DNA of 63,656 nucleotides, taken from positions 1-63,656 of IMG/VR virus record IMGVR_UViG_3300042866_001039, one strand, 5' to 3'. The notes beneath the pieces are model-generated. The model had not been told where the DNA came from. It did no database searches and was given only the letters and a program-made list of their open reading frames with translations. The position numbers and the translations under genes were made by a program. This document shows positions 9,001-16,143 of this stretch, piece after piece (the stretch's first letter is position 1; the number at the start of each line of letters is the position of its first letter). The stretch comes from a virus.

Positions 9001-9974
9001 AAACTCCTACTGAAACACCAACTCAGACTCCAACTAATACTGTAACACCAACGCCTACAAATACAGAAACTCCAACTCAGACTGTAACTCCAACAGTTAC
9101 GCAAACACCAACAAACACTAATACCCCAACCATTACATCAACTCCAACAAATACCAACACACCAACACCATCAACAACACCAAGTATTGTAAGTTCAGGA
9201 TTGGTTATTCAACTTGACGCATATGAAAGTTCAAGTTACCCTGGTACAGGAACAACTGTTTTTGATATTACAGGTGGATATGACCATACATTAATTGGTG
9301 CAACTTACACAGTTCTTAATGGTATAAAATGCTTCGATTGTACAACAGGAACTAATAGAGTTGATTACAACTTAACAGGACCTTTATTACCAAATTCAGG
9401 ATACACATATATCACTTGGGCAAGATTGATACCTAGTAATGCTGGGTTTAGAACAGTACTTTATACAAAGGGCCCTCCTAAAATCACACCAATTACCATA
9501 CCTAATGGAACAAACACATTAGGATATTGGGCAACAGGATTTGTAAGTTCAGGATATGATGTTTCATCTTCGGCAGGTGTTTGGGTTCAATTTGCTGTAG
9601 TTGGAACAAATACATCTCAAACATTCTACATAAATGGTTCACAGGTGGGAAGTACAATCAATGAGGGTGCTGGTGGAACTAGACACTGGGGATGGGGTAA
9701 TAATGATACGGCGGGTCAACCTTGGGGACATGTTGCCAACATGTATTTCTATAACAGACAATTAAATCTTACTGAAATAACACAACAATACAATTATTTA
9801 GCTCCAAGATTTATAGAACCAACCGCAACACCTACACCAACAATAACTACAACTAACACTCCAACACCTACTGAAACACCAATAACAGTACTAATTAATC
9901 CCGTTTTAATAAGTGGTATTAATGAATATATTTCAGTTGGTAATGGTGAGTATTTGGAATTTTTTGAACCATAA
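6057..9974 (+). CDS. Large adhesin/fibre with mucin-like Thr/Pro tracts and LamG-like domains
   Basis: 1305 aa, probably a virion fibre or receptor-binding adhesin. Residues 1-700 are beta-rich and end in a concanavalin/LamG-type signature ([19 protein letters not shown]). Residues about 704-822 and 892-1042 are Thr/Pro/Ser/Asn tracts built from TPTxTPT units and look mucin-like. Between them is a small Cys-containing module ([15 protein letters not shown] to VDLGMCPS). Residues about 1043-1255 form a second LamG-like domain ([54 protein letters not shown]), followed by a short third Thr/Pro stretch. It has no signal peptide and is preceded by TATTTAT. A glycosyltransferase of polypeptide-modifying type lies just downstream. 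Fibre role is inferred from architecture. Confidence 0.8.
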   Translation: MAYQNINQYVYKKWYLSPFLEVTDLSLASDERDYNEEVIFSPYIIGAYDGDVLPVKFDINFTGSNQNFSLTYGNYDFDNILISENYYNPTDVLIPCYSSKTICDIGLTGTDNGLVTGMTGQSITYTNGLLPANEKFDRYKFDRRLKLHQVTGYTWTPNTRFSGVTAGTVYNVVSYSAQTIGNYQELYGGFYQGFYELFGYDYKILPERYPKGWTVEMTLKPRLSNVYSPSSGQTTLNEYYPNNAGIFFYMGTRAENKYWHHAAGTNSGDPSYYRITTPLTGLTSCFCVDLYTGYTTSSTTIFDLTTTGRTLTVSPDLLWVSGDTALIYHDDAQYLEGTVVGYTASTGNFQFVTTKRVGLGTIKFSIITKPGYLQYNDSNCVLVYPPTGTTDSHTQVDPCCCPEPPVPIPEHNPEYDSMSNAIAIKFSGDPHNPKICIRTLTITGDCIFSGSCETLGPDSVTGYSINNYCTDRGIYDDCSGTTYDEQEHWVLVDVVFERYTWLDTCDLYYRGGLGTITVFPYTASTANNSVSLISPPITHYELIPTIEELVELNNLWILEKIYRRGRMKIYINGRIFDVFEDVEEIIPRGLFGHKETQVGVPFNISWGGGTQGLHENLIFSAVPTNDINYYTQDPELFPPNILSGTTLSGLTTNILIEQNFAGTFDGAISTFGMYAKPLSVPEIQHNARILRPIYNFLNPYCLNCDFPTPTPTSTPTHTPTNTPTISLTPSNTATPTVTPTLSTTPTPTATTGLTPTATATQTITPTNTSTQTPTPTQTNTSTQTPTLTPTQTKTPTPSVTSTITQTPTQTQTKTPTPSVTSTPGYTGCEYYRLINESDRGNVIYSYIDCYGTLISGNVLPPNPDVYLCATKNSVKRTGGVNSLVLVDLGMCPSATPTPTITPTVTPTTSVTPTNTPTPTPTNTETPTNTPTQTPTNTETPTNTPTQTPTNTETPTNTPTQTPTNTETPTNTPTQTPTPTNTETPTETPTQTPTNTVTPTPTNTETPTQTVTPTVTQTPTNTNTPTITSTPTNTNTPTPSTTPSIVSSGLVIQLDAYESSSYPGTGTTVFDITGGYDHTLIGATYTVLNGIKCFDCTTGTNRVDYNLTGPLLPNSGYTYITWARLIPSNAGFRTVLYTKGPPKITPITIPNGTNTLGYWATGFVSSGYDVSSSAGVWVQFAVVGTNTSQTFYINGSQVGSTINEGAGGTRHWGWGNNDTAGQPWGHVANMYFYNRQLNLTEITQQYNYLAPRFIEPTATPTPTITTTNTPTPTETPITVLINPVLISGINEYISVGNGEYLEFFEP
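8826..8987 (+). repeat. 42-bp tandem repeat, nearly four copies, in Thr/Pro tract
   Basis: A 42-bp unit beginning GAAACTCCTACTAATACACC recurs at 8826, 8868, 8910 and 8952, the last copy being slightly short. Each encodes a 14-residue [14 protein letters not shown] unit. The copies are almost identical at DNA level although the surrounding tract is not, so they probably arose by recent slippage or recombination and would let the stalk vary in length. Confidence 0.9.
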
Positions 9975-10006
9975 CCAAGTCCAACAGTATATGGATTATA
10001 AACAAA

Positions 10007-10014
10007 TATTTATA
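10007..10014 (+). promoter_or_regulatory. TATTTATA motif
   Basis: Exact TATTTATA, 11 nt before the 10026 ATG, followed by an A-rich leader. Confidence 0.45.
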
Positions 10015-10025
10015 AAATAAAAAAT

Positions 10026-10520
10026 ATGTCATTAACAGGTAAAACAATCGGAGAATTAACTTTTTTAGCGGAACCTACCAATAACACTCTTATTCCTGTA
10101 GAACTAAGTGGTGTAACCTATCATATTGCCTACTCAGGCATTACAAATAATCTTAGTAATACAGGTTCTTGGACGGTAACATCAGGAACCAGTAATTATA
10201 GTTTTACTCTTGAGGGTAATAGTACCTATAATTTGTGGGTTTTAGCTAATATACCGAATGGTATAATAGTTTACAACGCAACTGTATCAATAAGTAATAG
10301 TAATGTACCTGTAATTGGTTATCAATATGCGTGGAATTATACTGGAGGTGGTAGTCCAATATTGTTTACATCAATTCCTGACCAAATTATAGGTACCGCA
10401 GGTGCAATATCAACCTCAAGTCCTAGTGTGAGTACCCCAACAAATACATTTGTGTTTGGAATACAAAATAACACAGGTTCAAATATCACTGTAAATTACG
10501 GATATCTTAAAATAAGTTAA
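10026..10520 (+). CDS. Small beta-rich structural protein, probably fibre-associated
   Basis: Not recognised by family. The 164-aa product is rich in Thr, Ser, Asn and Gly, with alternating hydrophobic residues typical of phage fibre or tip beta-sandwiches (SNYSFTLEGNSTYNLWVLAN, TFVFGIQNNTGSNITVNYGY). The N-terminus MSLTGKTIGELTFLAEPTNN resembles short attachment peptides found on tail-fibre-type proteins. It has its own TATTTATA element and a terminator-like inverted repeat after the stop, so it may be expressed as a single-gene late unit. The fibre role is inferred from composition and position. Confidence 0.65.
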   Translation: MSLTGKTIGELTFLAEPTNNTLIPVELSGVTYHIAYSGITNNLSNTGSWTVTSGTSNYSFTLEGNSTYNLWVLANIPNGIIVYNATVSISNSNVPVIGYQYAWNYTGGGSPILFTSIPDQIIGTAGAISTSSPSVSTPTNTFVFGIQNNTGSNITVNYGYLKIS

Positions 10521-10568
10521 AAAGGATTGTTTTTACTTAATTTTCCTATTAACTTTTTCAAATCCTTT
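10521..10568 (+). terminator. Terminator-like inverted repeat
   Basis: AAAGGATT (10521-10528) and AATCCTTT (10561-10568) form an 8-bp stem with a 32-nt AT-rich loop, followed by AATATTTTTAT. The long loop makes this a weak candidate. It separates the small fibre protein from the glycosyltransferase operon. Confidence 0.35.
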
Positions 10569-10593
10569 AATATTTTTATGAAAAAATATATTC

Positions 10594-11841
10594 ATGAAAA
10601 TATTTGTTCAAATTGCCGCTTATCGTGACCCCCAACTTATAGCAACTATCAAAAGTATGATAGAAAATGCTAAAAGACCTAAAAATTTAAGAATTGGTAT
10701 TGCAAGACAATTTCATCCTGAAGACGGGTTTGATGACATGTCAGAGTACGAAAATGATAAAAGATTTAGAATCCTTAACATTCCTTATCAAGAATCAAAA
10801 GGTGTTTGTTGGGCAAGAAACCAAGTTCAACAACTATATCAAGGTGAAGAATATACACTTCAAATTGATTCACACATGAGATTCGCACCCAATTGGGATG
10901 ATGAAATGATTAAGATGATTAAACAACTTCAAAAGAAAGGTCATGAAAAACCATTACTTACAGGATATGTATCATCTTTTGACCCCGACAATGACCCATC
11001 AGGGCGTATGCAAGAACCATGGAGAATGGCGTTTGACAGATTTATTCCTGAAGGTGCGGTATTCTTCCTACCTGAAACAATTCCAGGTTGGCAGAGCTTA
11101 ACAGAACCTGTTACATCTCGTTTCTATTCAGCTCACTACTGTTTTACATTAGGTCAGTTCTCAAAAGAAGTACAACACAACCCTGAATACTATTTCCACG
11201 GTGAAGAAATATCAATTGCCGCTCGTGCTTATACTTGGGGTTATGATTTATTCCACCCACATAAAGTTTTGATTTGGCACGAATATACTCGTAAAGGTAG
11301 AACAAAACAATGGGATGATGACAAAGATTGGGGTAATAAAAACAGTCATTCACATTTTACCAATAGAAAATTATTTGGTATGGATGGTGAAAAACAAGAA
11401 GGTCATGACGGACCTTATGGATTTGGACCTGTTAGGACATTAAGAGATTATGAAAAGTATTCAGGTCTTTTATTTGAAAAAAGAGCTGTCCAACAACATA
11501 CCTTAGATAAGAATTATCCACCAAATCCATACAACTTTGAATCTGAAGAAGAGTGGAAGAAAAACTTTGCTCAAGTATTTAAACATTGTATTGATATTGG
11601 TTTCTCACAAGTACCTGAAAAAGATTATGATTTTTGGGTGGTTGCCTTCCACGGTGAAAATGATGAAACACTGAACAGAAAAGACGCTGATAAGGCAGAA
11701 ATTGATAGAATGATGAATGACCCTGATGGTTACTGTAAAGTATGGAGAGAATTCCAAACAGAACATAAACCAAAGTATTGGGTTGTTTGGCCACACTCAG
11801 TATCTAAAGATTGGTGTGAAAGAATAACAGGAAATTTATAA
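10594..11841 (+). CDS. GlcNAc-transferase-like glycosyltransferase (GT60/Skp1-GnT type)
   Basis: 415-aa GT-A enzyme resembling the Pfam GlcNAc family (CAZy GT60, known from Skp1 hydroxyproline and mucin-type Thr GlcNAc-transferases; recalled, not searched). Visible features: FVQIAAYRDPQLIATIKSMI at the N-terminus, ESKGVCWARNQVQQLYQGE, and the metal-site DxH in LQIDSHMRFAPNWD (D92, H94), then GYVSSFDPDND, SAHYCFTLGQF and YYFHGEEISIAARAYTWGYD. Related enzymes add alpha-GlcNAc to protein hydroxyls. It is the first gene of a five-gene sugar-transfer operon and follows the genes for a Thr/Pro-rich fibre, a plausible acceptor. The acceptor is inference; the family call is fairly secure. Confidence 0.8.
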   Translation: MKIFVQIAAYRDPQLIATIKSMIENAKRPKNLRIGIARQFHPEDGFDDMSEYENDKRFRILNIPYQESKGVCWARNQVQQLYQGEEYTLQIDSHMRFAPNWDDEMIKMIKQLQKKGHEKPLLTGYVSSFDPDNDPSGRMQEPWRMAFDRFIPEGAVFFLPETIPGWQSLTEPVTSRFYSAHYCFTLGQFSKEVQHNPEYYFHGEEISIAARAYTWGYDLFHPHKVLIWHEYTRKGRTKQWDDDKDWGNKNSHSHFTNRKLFGMDGEKQEGHDGPYGFGPVRTLRDYEKYSGLLFEKRAVQQHTLDKNYPPNPYNFESEEEWKKNFAQVFKHCIDIGFSQVPEKDYDFWVVAFHGENDETLNRKDADKAEIDRMMNDPDGYCKVWREFQTEHKPKYWVVWPHSVSKDWCERITGNL

Positions 11842-11842
11842 T

Positions 11843-12565
11843 ATGGAAAATTTAGATAATAATTATGCCATCACCACTTTTTGTTATGGTGAAAGGTATT
11901 ATGAACAAACAAACAGATTAATAGATTCTTTTAAAGAACTTAATGATAAACCAACAATTTTTGTTGTTACCGACAATCCCGATAAAATCACAAAAGAAAG
12001 TTGGGTTAAGGTTAAAGACATTAGGGAGTATAATGAACAATATCAAACCTACAATACAAATTATTATGATTTTGATTTTTCAGTTAAAAGGTATTCGGTT
12101 AGATTTGCATTAGAAAATGGTTTTAGTAAAATAATATTATGTGATACTGACGTTGTGGCTAATGAAAGTTTATTTACACATGAAAATATATTAAAACTAT
12201 TTTTACCTAATAGTATATCTGGTCAAGTAACATATCTATTTGAAAATGAAGAAAAAAGTAATAGTGAGTTAGGTAAAAGATTCAAACACTACGAAAATAA
12301 ATTCAATGTTTTATATAGTAATGAAAATTTTTACATGCCTGAAGATTGTGTTCAATTTTTAGATATTGAAACAAATAAATTTAATGATTTTTTAAATACT
12401 TGGGATGAGTGTATTAAAATCAAATACGATGAGAATTTACGTAACGTGCCAGCGGGTAATATTGATGAAATGTGTTTTTCAGCATTTTATAACGGTATTG
12501 AATTAAAAAATAATTCCAGTCAAGGCATAAACTTATTGATTCCAAAACATAATAAATGGTATTAA
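11843..12565 (+). CDS. Glycosyltransferase, GT-A fold (GT8-like)
   Basis: 240 aa. The N-terminus NYAITTFCYGERYYEQTNRL and the sequence SKIILCDTDVVANESLF with a DTD at residues 101-103 fit a GT-A nucleotide-sugar transferase of GT8-like type, the DXD binding metal and donor diphosphate. It starts one base after the stop of the GT60-like gene and its stop overlaps the next gene by 10 bases, so it is in the same operon. No membrane anchor is visible. Donor and acceptor are unknown. Confidence 0.7.
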   Translation: MENLDNNYAITTFCYGERYYEQTNRLIDSFKELNDKPTIFVVTDNPDKITKESWVKVKDIREYNEQYQTYNTNYYDFDFSVKRYSVRFALENGFSKIILCDTDVVANESLFTHENILKLFLPNSISGQVTYLFENEEKSNSELGKRFKHYENKFNVLYSNENFYMPEDCVQFLDIETNKFNDFLNTWDECIKIKYDENLRNVPAGNIDEMCFSAFYNGIELKNNSSQGINLLIPKHNKWY

Positions 12566-13398
12566 AAATAATAACTTCAATCTACGATTTAAGATATGAA
12601 GACGGTAGAGGTGGAATGAGGTATAAATCATTCCCGTTGTTGGCTCAAACAATACAAAACATCATATTTGATGAATATGAATATGTTATTTATACAGATA
12701 AACACACATATGATACATTTTCATTAGGTGATGTTTTTAACCAACAAAATGTTGTTATAAAAATTGAAGAATTAGATTCTGAATATTACTTAAACACTAT
12801 TAATCCAATCAGAGAAACAAAATTCAATGAAGGTGAAATATATGATAGAATATATTGTGTTAAAAACTATATTGAGGTAATTTTAAACAAAATTAAATTT
12901 TTATTGTCTGAAAGTGAAGAAAATAAAAATGTTGTTTGGTTAGATGCGGGATTGTTTGGAACTAGTTGTCACGATGGTTGGAGAGATTATATGAATGTCT
13001 TGGCCCACTCAAAATTATTTTTGGATAAAATTAATGAAAAAATTGATGAGTATGGTTTTATATCTTTAAGAGGTGAAGCAATCCAAATTAATTATGAGTT
13101 ACGAGATAGAATGAATGCGATATATAACACAGACTTTAAATTAATACCTGGTGCATTATTTGGTGGAAATAAAGAAAATATACAAAAAGTATTATCCGAT
13201 TATCTAAATATTTTTGATTTATATTTAAAAACTTATAGTGGTTTAATCAGTGAACAAGAGGTTTTGGCCATTTTAACACATAGAAATAACACCAAGTTCT
13301 TTAATTTTGGAGATTGGAATGATTTCCAAAGAGGTATTTTAGAAATTATGGACAAATTAGACACTGAAAAATATATCTTAGAAAAATGTTATGAATAA
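12556..13398 (+). CDS. HtrL/YibB-like putative glycosyltransferase
   Basis: 280 aa. Contains NVVWLDAGLFGTSCHDGW around D130 and later PGALFGGNKENIQKVLSDYL, the same arrangement as the N-terminal part of the fifth operon gene (FWIDAGLA... GGFFGGPKSSI). This WIDAG-type signature is found in HtrL/YibB/WlaTC-family proteins associated with surface polysaccharide genes. Their chemistry is poorly defined, but a GT-A-like fold is generally assumed. Overlaps with both neighbours (10 and 8 bases) indicate coupled translation. The two paralogous copies in one operon suggest duplication. Confidence 0.65.
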   Translation: MVLKIITSIYDLRYEDGRGGMRYKSFPLLAQTIQNIIFDEYEYVIYTDKHTYDTFSLGDVFNQQNVVIKIEELDSEYYLNTINPIRETKFNEGEIYDRIYCVKNYIEVILNKIKFLLSESEENKNVVWLDAGLFGTSCHDGWRDYMNVLAHSKLFLDKINEKIDEYGFISLRGEAIQINYELRDRMNAIYNTDFKLIPGALFGGNKENIQKVLSDYLNIFDLYLKTYSGLISEQEVLAILTHRNNTKFFNFGDWNDFQRGILEIMDKLDTEKYILEKCYE

Positions 13399-13957
13399 TT
13401 TTTCTTTTCACATCCTTTGTACATCTTTAGGACGAGAATCGTTAGGTCGTTTAATTGATAGTTTTGTTAATCAATTAAATGAAAATGATTATTTTACCAT
13501 TGTATCGGATAATAATCACGACTTTGTTGAGGGGGTGTTATCTACTTTTAATTTTAAATGTAAATTAAATCATATTAAAAATTTAAACGGTCCTGAAGGT
13601 AATTTTGGACATCCATTGTTAAATAGACATATGAATACCTTAGACGGTGATTTTATAATGTTTGCCGATGATGATGATAGGTATGTTCCTGATGCATTTG
13701 AATATATTAGAAATACTGTTACAGAAAAAAAATTATACATTTTTAAACATAAATGGGGTGGTACCGTTAATTGGGCTTCAAAACATTTTGAAGTCGGCAA
13801 CATTGGTAAATGTGTTGGTGTAATACCAAACACCAAAAATTTACCGTTATTTCATGAGGATATTTTTGGAGATGGGATATTTTATTCTGACATATCAAAA
13901 ATATTTGAATATGAATTTATTGATAAAATTATTTATAAAGTTAGGGATACAGAATGA
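13391..13957 (+). CDS. Short GT2-like glycosyltransferase
   Basis: 188 aa, shorter than most GT2 enzymes. FHILCTSLGRESLGRLIDSF and YFTIVSDNNHD form the nucleotide-binding start, and GDFIMFADDDDRYVPDAFEY supplies an acidic run (D93-D96) at the usual DXD position. The C-terminal acceptor region is reduced, ending with LFHEDIFGDGIFYSDIS. It may work with a partner or on a small acceptor. It overlaps the next gene by 4 bases (ATGA), within the same operon. Confidence 0.7.
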   Translation: MNNFSFHILCTSLGRESLGRLIDSFVNQLNENDYFTIVSDNNHDFVEGVLSTFNFKCKLNHIKNLNGPEGNFGHPLLNRHMNTLDGDFIMFADDDDRYVPDAFEYIRNTVTEKKLYIFKHKWGGTVNWASKHFEVGNIGKCVGVIPNTKNLPLFHEDIFGDGIFYSDISKIFEYEFIDKIIYKVRDTE

Positions 13958-15630
13958 GTAAAATAACATTAGTTACAGGTTTATGGAATATTAATCGTGA
14001 TTCATTAACTGAAGGATGGTCACGTAGTTTTGAACATTATTTAGAAAAATTTGACCATCTTCTTAAGGTTGATAATAATATAATAATTTTTGGTGAACAA
14101 GAATTGGAATCTTTTGTTTGGGAAAGAAGAGATAGGTCAAACACCCAATTTATTGTTAGAGATAAAGATTGGTTTAAACAAACTGTTCCATACGATAAAA
14201 TCCAACAAATTAGAACAAATCCTGATTGGTATAATCAAGCTGGATGGTTGGCAGACTCAACACAGGCAAAACTTGAATGGTATAATCCATTAGTTATGTC
14301 TAAAATGTTTTTGTTACATGATGCCAAAATTTTTGATAATTTTGATTCTGAATATATGTTTTGGATTGATGCTGGATTGGCAAATACTGTACATCCAGGT
14401 TATTTTACACATGATAAGGTCTTAGAAAAACTTCCAAAGTATATTAATAAATTTAGTTTTGTTTGTTTCCCTTATGAGGCAAATAACGAAATTCACGGGT
14501 TTAATTTTGACGAAATTAATAAGATATCACAGACAAAGGTAGACATGGTTGCTCGTGGTGGTTTTTTTGGTGGACCAAAGAGTAGTATTAGTGATATAAA
14601 TGGAATTTATTATAATCTTTTAACATCCACATTGTCACAAAATTTAATGGGAACTGAAGAATCAATTTTTTCAATAATGTGTTATAAACATGCTGATTTG
14701 ATTGATTATTTTGAAATTGAGTCAAATGGTTTATTTGGAAAATTTTTTGAGGATTTAAAAAATGACGATTTAAAAAAACAAAGTAAATTTAAAATGGATG
14801 CTGTTAATGATGATTTAAGCCCTGATAATGTTGCCTTATATGTTATAACATTTAATAGTCCAAAACAATTTGAAACTTTAATGAATTCTATGGAAGTTTA
14901 TGATATAGATTTTATTAACAAACCAAAAAAGTTCTTATTAGATAATTCATCAGATTTATCAACTACCGAGAAATACTCGGAACTTTGTGAAAAATATGGT
15001 TTTGAACATATTAAAAAAGATAATTTAGGTATTTGTGGTGGTAGACAATGGATTGCAGAACATGCTGAAGAAAATGAATTTGATTTTTATTTCTTTTTTG
15101 AAGATGATATGTTCTTTTACCCAAACAAAGGTGAGGTTTGTAGAAATGGATTTAACCGATACGTTGACAATTTGTATAAAAACATAATTGAGATTACAAA
15201 AAAATACCATTATGACTTCATCAAAATGAACTATAGTGAGTTTTTTGGTGATAATGGAATACAATGGTCATGGTATAATGTACCGCAAGATTTTAGGGTA
15301 AAACATTGGCCAGAAAAACCAACATTACCCGTTCAAGGTCAAGACCCAAACGCACCAAAGACAAAATACAACAACATTAGAAATCACAAAGGAATTCCTT
15401 TTGTTGATGGTGAAATTTACTATTGTAATTGGCCACAGATAGTTACACGACATGGAAACAAAAAAATGTTCTTAGAAACAACATGGTCAAGACCGTTTGA
15501 ACAAACTTGGATGAGTTACATGTTCCAAGAAACAATTAAGGGAAATATTAAACCCGCATTGTTATTGATGACACCAACTGAACATGATAGGTTTGATTTT
15601 TATGATGGTTCATTAAGAAAAGAATCTTAA
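13954..15630 (+). CDS. Two-domain sugar transferase: HtrL/YibB-like plus GT2-like
   Basis: 558 aa. Residues 1-270 match the HtrL/YibB/WlaTC pattern (WYNPLVMSKMFLLHDAKIF, then EYMFWIDAGLANTVHPGY with D139, then RGGFFGGPKSSI). From about residue 290 a second, GT2-like domain starts (NVALYVITFNSPKQFETLMN, KDNLGICGGRQWIAEHAEEN, YFFFEDDMFFYPNKGE with acidic residues near 384). The last gene of the sugar operon therefore encodes a natural fusion. Such two-domain enzymes often build alternating linkages. No membrane segments or signal peptide are visible, so it should act in the cytoplasm. Confidence 0.72.
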   Translation: MSKITLVTGLWNINRDSLTEGWSRSFEHYLEKFDHLLKVDNNIIIFGEQELESFVWERRDRSNTQFIVRDKDWFKQTVPYDKIQQIRTNPDWYNQAGWLADSTQAKLEWYNPLVMSKMFLLHDAKIFDNFDSEYMFWIDAGLANTVHPGYFTHDKVLEKLPKYINKFSFVCFPYEANNEIHGFNFDEINKISQTKVDMVARGGFFGGPKSSISDINGIYYNLLTSTLSQNLMGTEESIFSIMCYKHADLIDYFEIESNGLFGKFFEDLKNDDLKKQSKFKMDAVNDDLSPDNVALYVITFNSPKQFETLMNSMEVYDIDFINKPKKFLLDNSSDLSTTEKYSELCEKYGFEHIKKDNLGICGGRQWIAEHAEENEFDFYFFFEDDMFFYPNKGEVCRNGFNRYVDNLYKNIIEITKKYHYDFIKMNYSEFFGDNGIQWSWYNVPQDFRVKHWPEKPTLPVQGQDPNAPKTKYNNIRNHKGIPFVDGEIYYCNWPQIVTRHGNKKMFLETTWSRPFEQTWMSYMFQETIKGNIKPALLLMTPTEHDRFDFYDGSLRKES

Positions 15631-15634
15631 TGAG

Positions 15635-15642
15635 TATTTATA
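15635..15642 (+). promoter_or_regulatory. TATTTATA motif
   Basis: Exact TATTTATA only 4 nt before the 15647 ATG and directly after the stop of the last sugar-transfer gene. Confidence 0.5.
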
Positions 15643-15646
15643 TGTA

Positions 15647-16048
15647 ATGGATTTTAATATTAAGAAAAATGCGACATTACCACTTTTAAAAATGCAAGTG
15701 GTTAGAGATGGTAGAAGTGAATACCAATCTTTTATGGATTCTTTAGGTAGTGCGTCAATTTTCTTTTCTATGATAAATGAAGCAACGGGAATACCAAAGA
15801 TTGTTTCAAAACCCGCATACATTACTGAAGTAATTGGTGATGACCCAAACGCATTACCCGAATATTACGTATATTTTAAATTCACTGCTCGTGATACAAA
15901 TACTATTGGTCGTTATGTTGGACAATTTTTGATTAAATATAATAACGGTCTTTTGGGTGGTATTGAAGGAAATCTTATTTTACCTCTAAGAGATGAGTTA
16001 TACATCAATGTCCAAGAAAGTTTCATTATAGATAGTCCTTGTTGTTGA
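15647..16048 (+). CDS. Hypothetical protein, probably virion-associated
   Basis: Not recognised. The 133-aa product is beta-rich (YYVYFKFTARDTNTIGRYVG, then LLGGIEGNLILPLRDELYIN) and ends in a Cys pair (IDSPCC). A helical start (KNATLPLLKMQVVRDGR) precedes a SASIFFSMINEATGIPKIV stretch. It has a TATTTATA element of its own, as the other structural units do, and is followed by the structured leader of the polymerase gene. Composition resembles small tail or head decoration proteins, but this is only an impression. Confidence 0.65.
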   Translation: MDFNIKKNATLPLLKMQVVRDGRSEYQSFMDSLGSASIFFSMINEATGIPKIVSKPAYITEVIGDDPNALPEYYVYFKFTARDTNTIGRYVGQFLIKYNNGLLGGIEGNLILPLRDELYINVQESFIIDSPCC

Positions 16049-16072
16049 CGAGGTTAAATCCAATACCTATAC

Positions 16073-16133
16073 TTTAACCAATGAGTAAGACAAACTCCGT
16101 ATTTTACGGAAGATAATAGGTCACTCGGTTAAA
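16073..16133 (+). promoter_or_regulatory. Structured RNA leader of the DNA polymerase gene
   Basis: An elongated hairpin can be drawn by eye. TTTAACC (16073-16079) pairs with GGTTAAA (16127-16133). After an AAT bulge, GAGT (16083-16086) pairs with ACTC (16123-16126), and GAC (16089-16091) can pair with GTC (16120-16122). An apical hairpin, TCCGTA (16096-16101) with TACGGA (16105-16110), closes a TTT loop. The structure ends 10 nt before the polymerase ATG. T4 DNA polymerase represses its own translation through a leader hairpin, so an analogous operator is plausible here (inference). Confidence 0.5.
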
Positions 16134-16143
16134 ATTTATAGAA

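Noticed and set aside
8651-9104. Minus-strand frames encoding [10 protein letters not shown]-type or Cys/Ser/Arg repeats, and a plus-strand LLIHQHKHL repeat frame
   Set aside because: They are out-of-frame readings of the Thr/Pro-coding tandem repeat. They share its coordinates and have no independent start signal.
8160-9190. Repeat array resembling a CRISPR or satellite
   Set aside because: There are no unique spacers of constant length. The repeat is in frame with a continuous protein and codes for a Thr/Pro stalk.
16030-16110. tRNA-like segment near GGTTAAATCC upstream of the polymerase gene
   Set aside because: No cloverleaf with acceptor, D and anticodon arms can be drawn. The pairing found is one extended hairpin instead.
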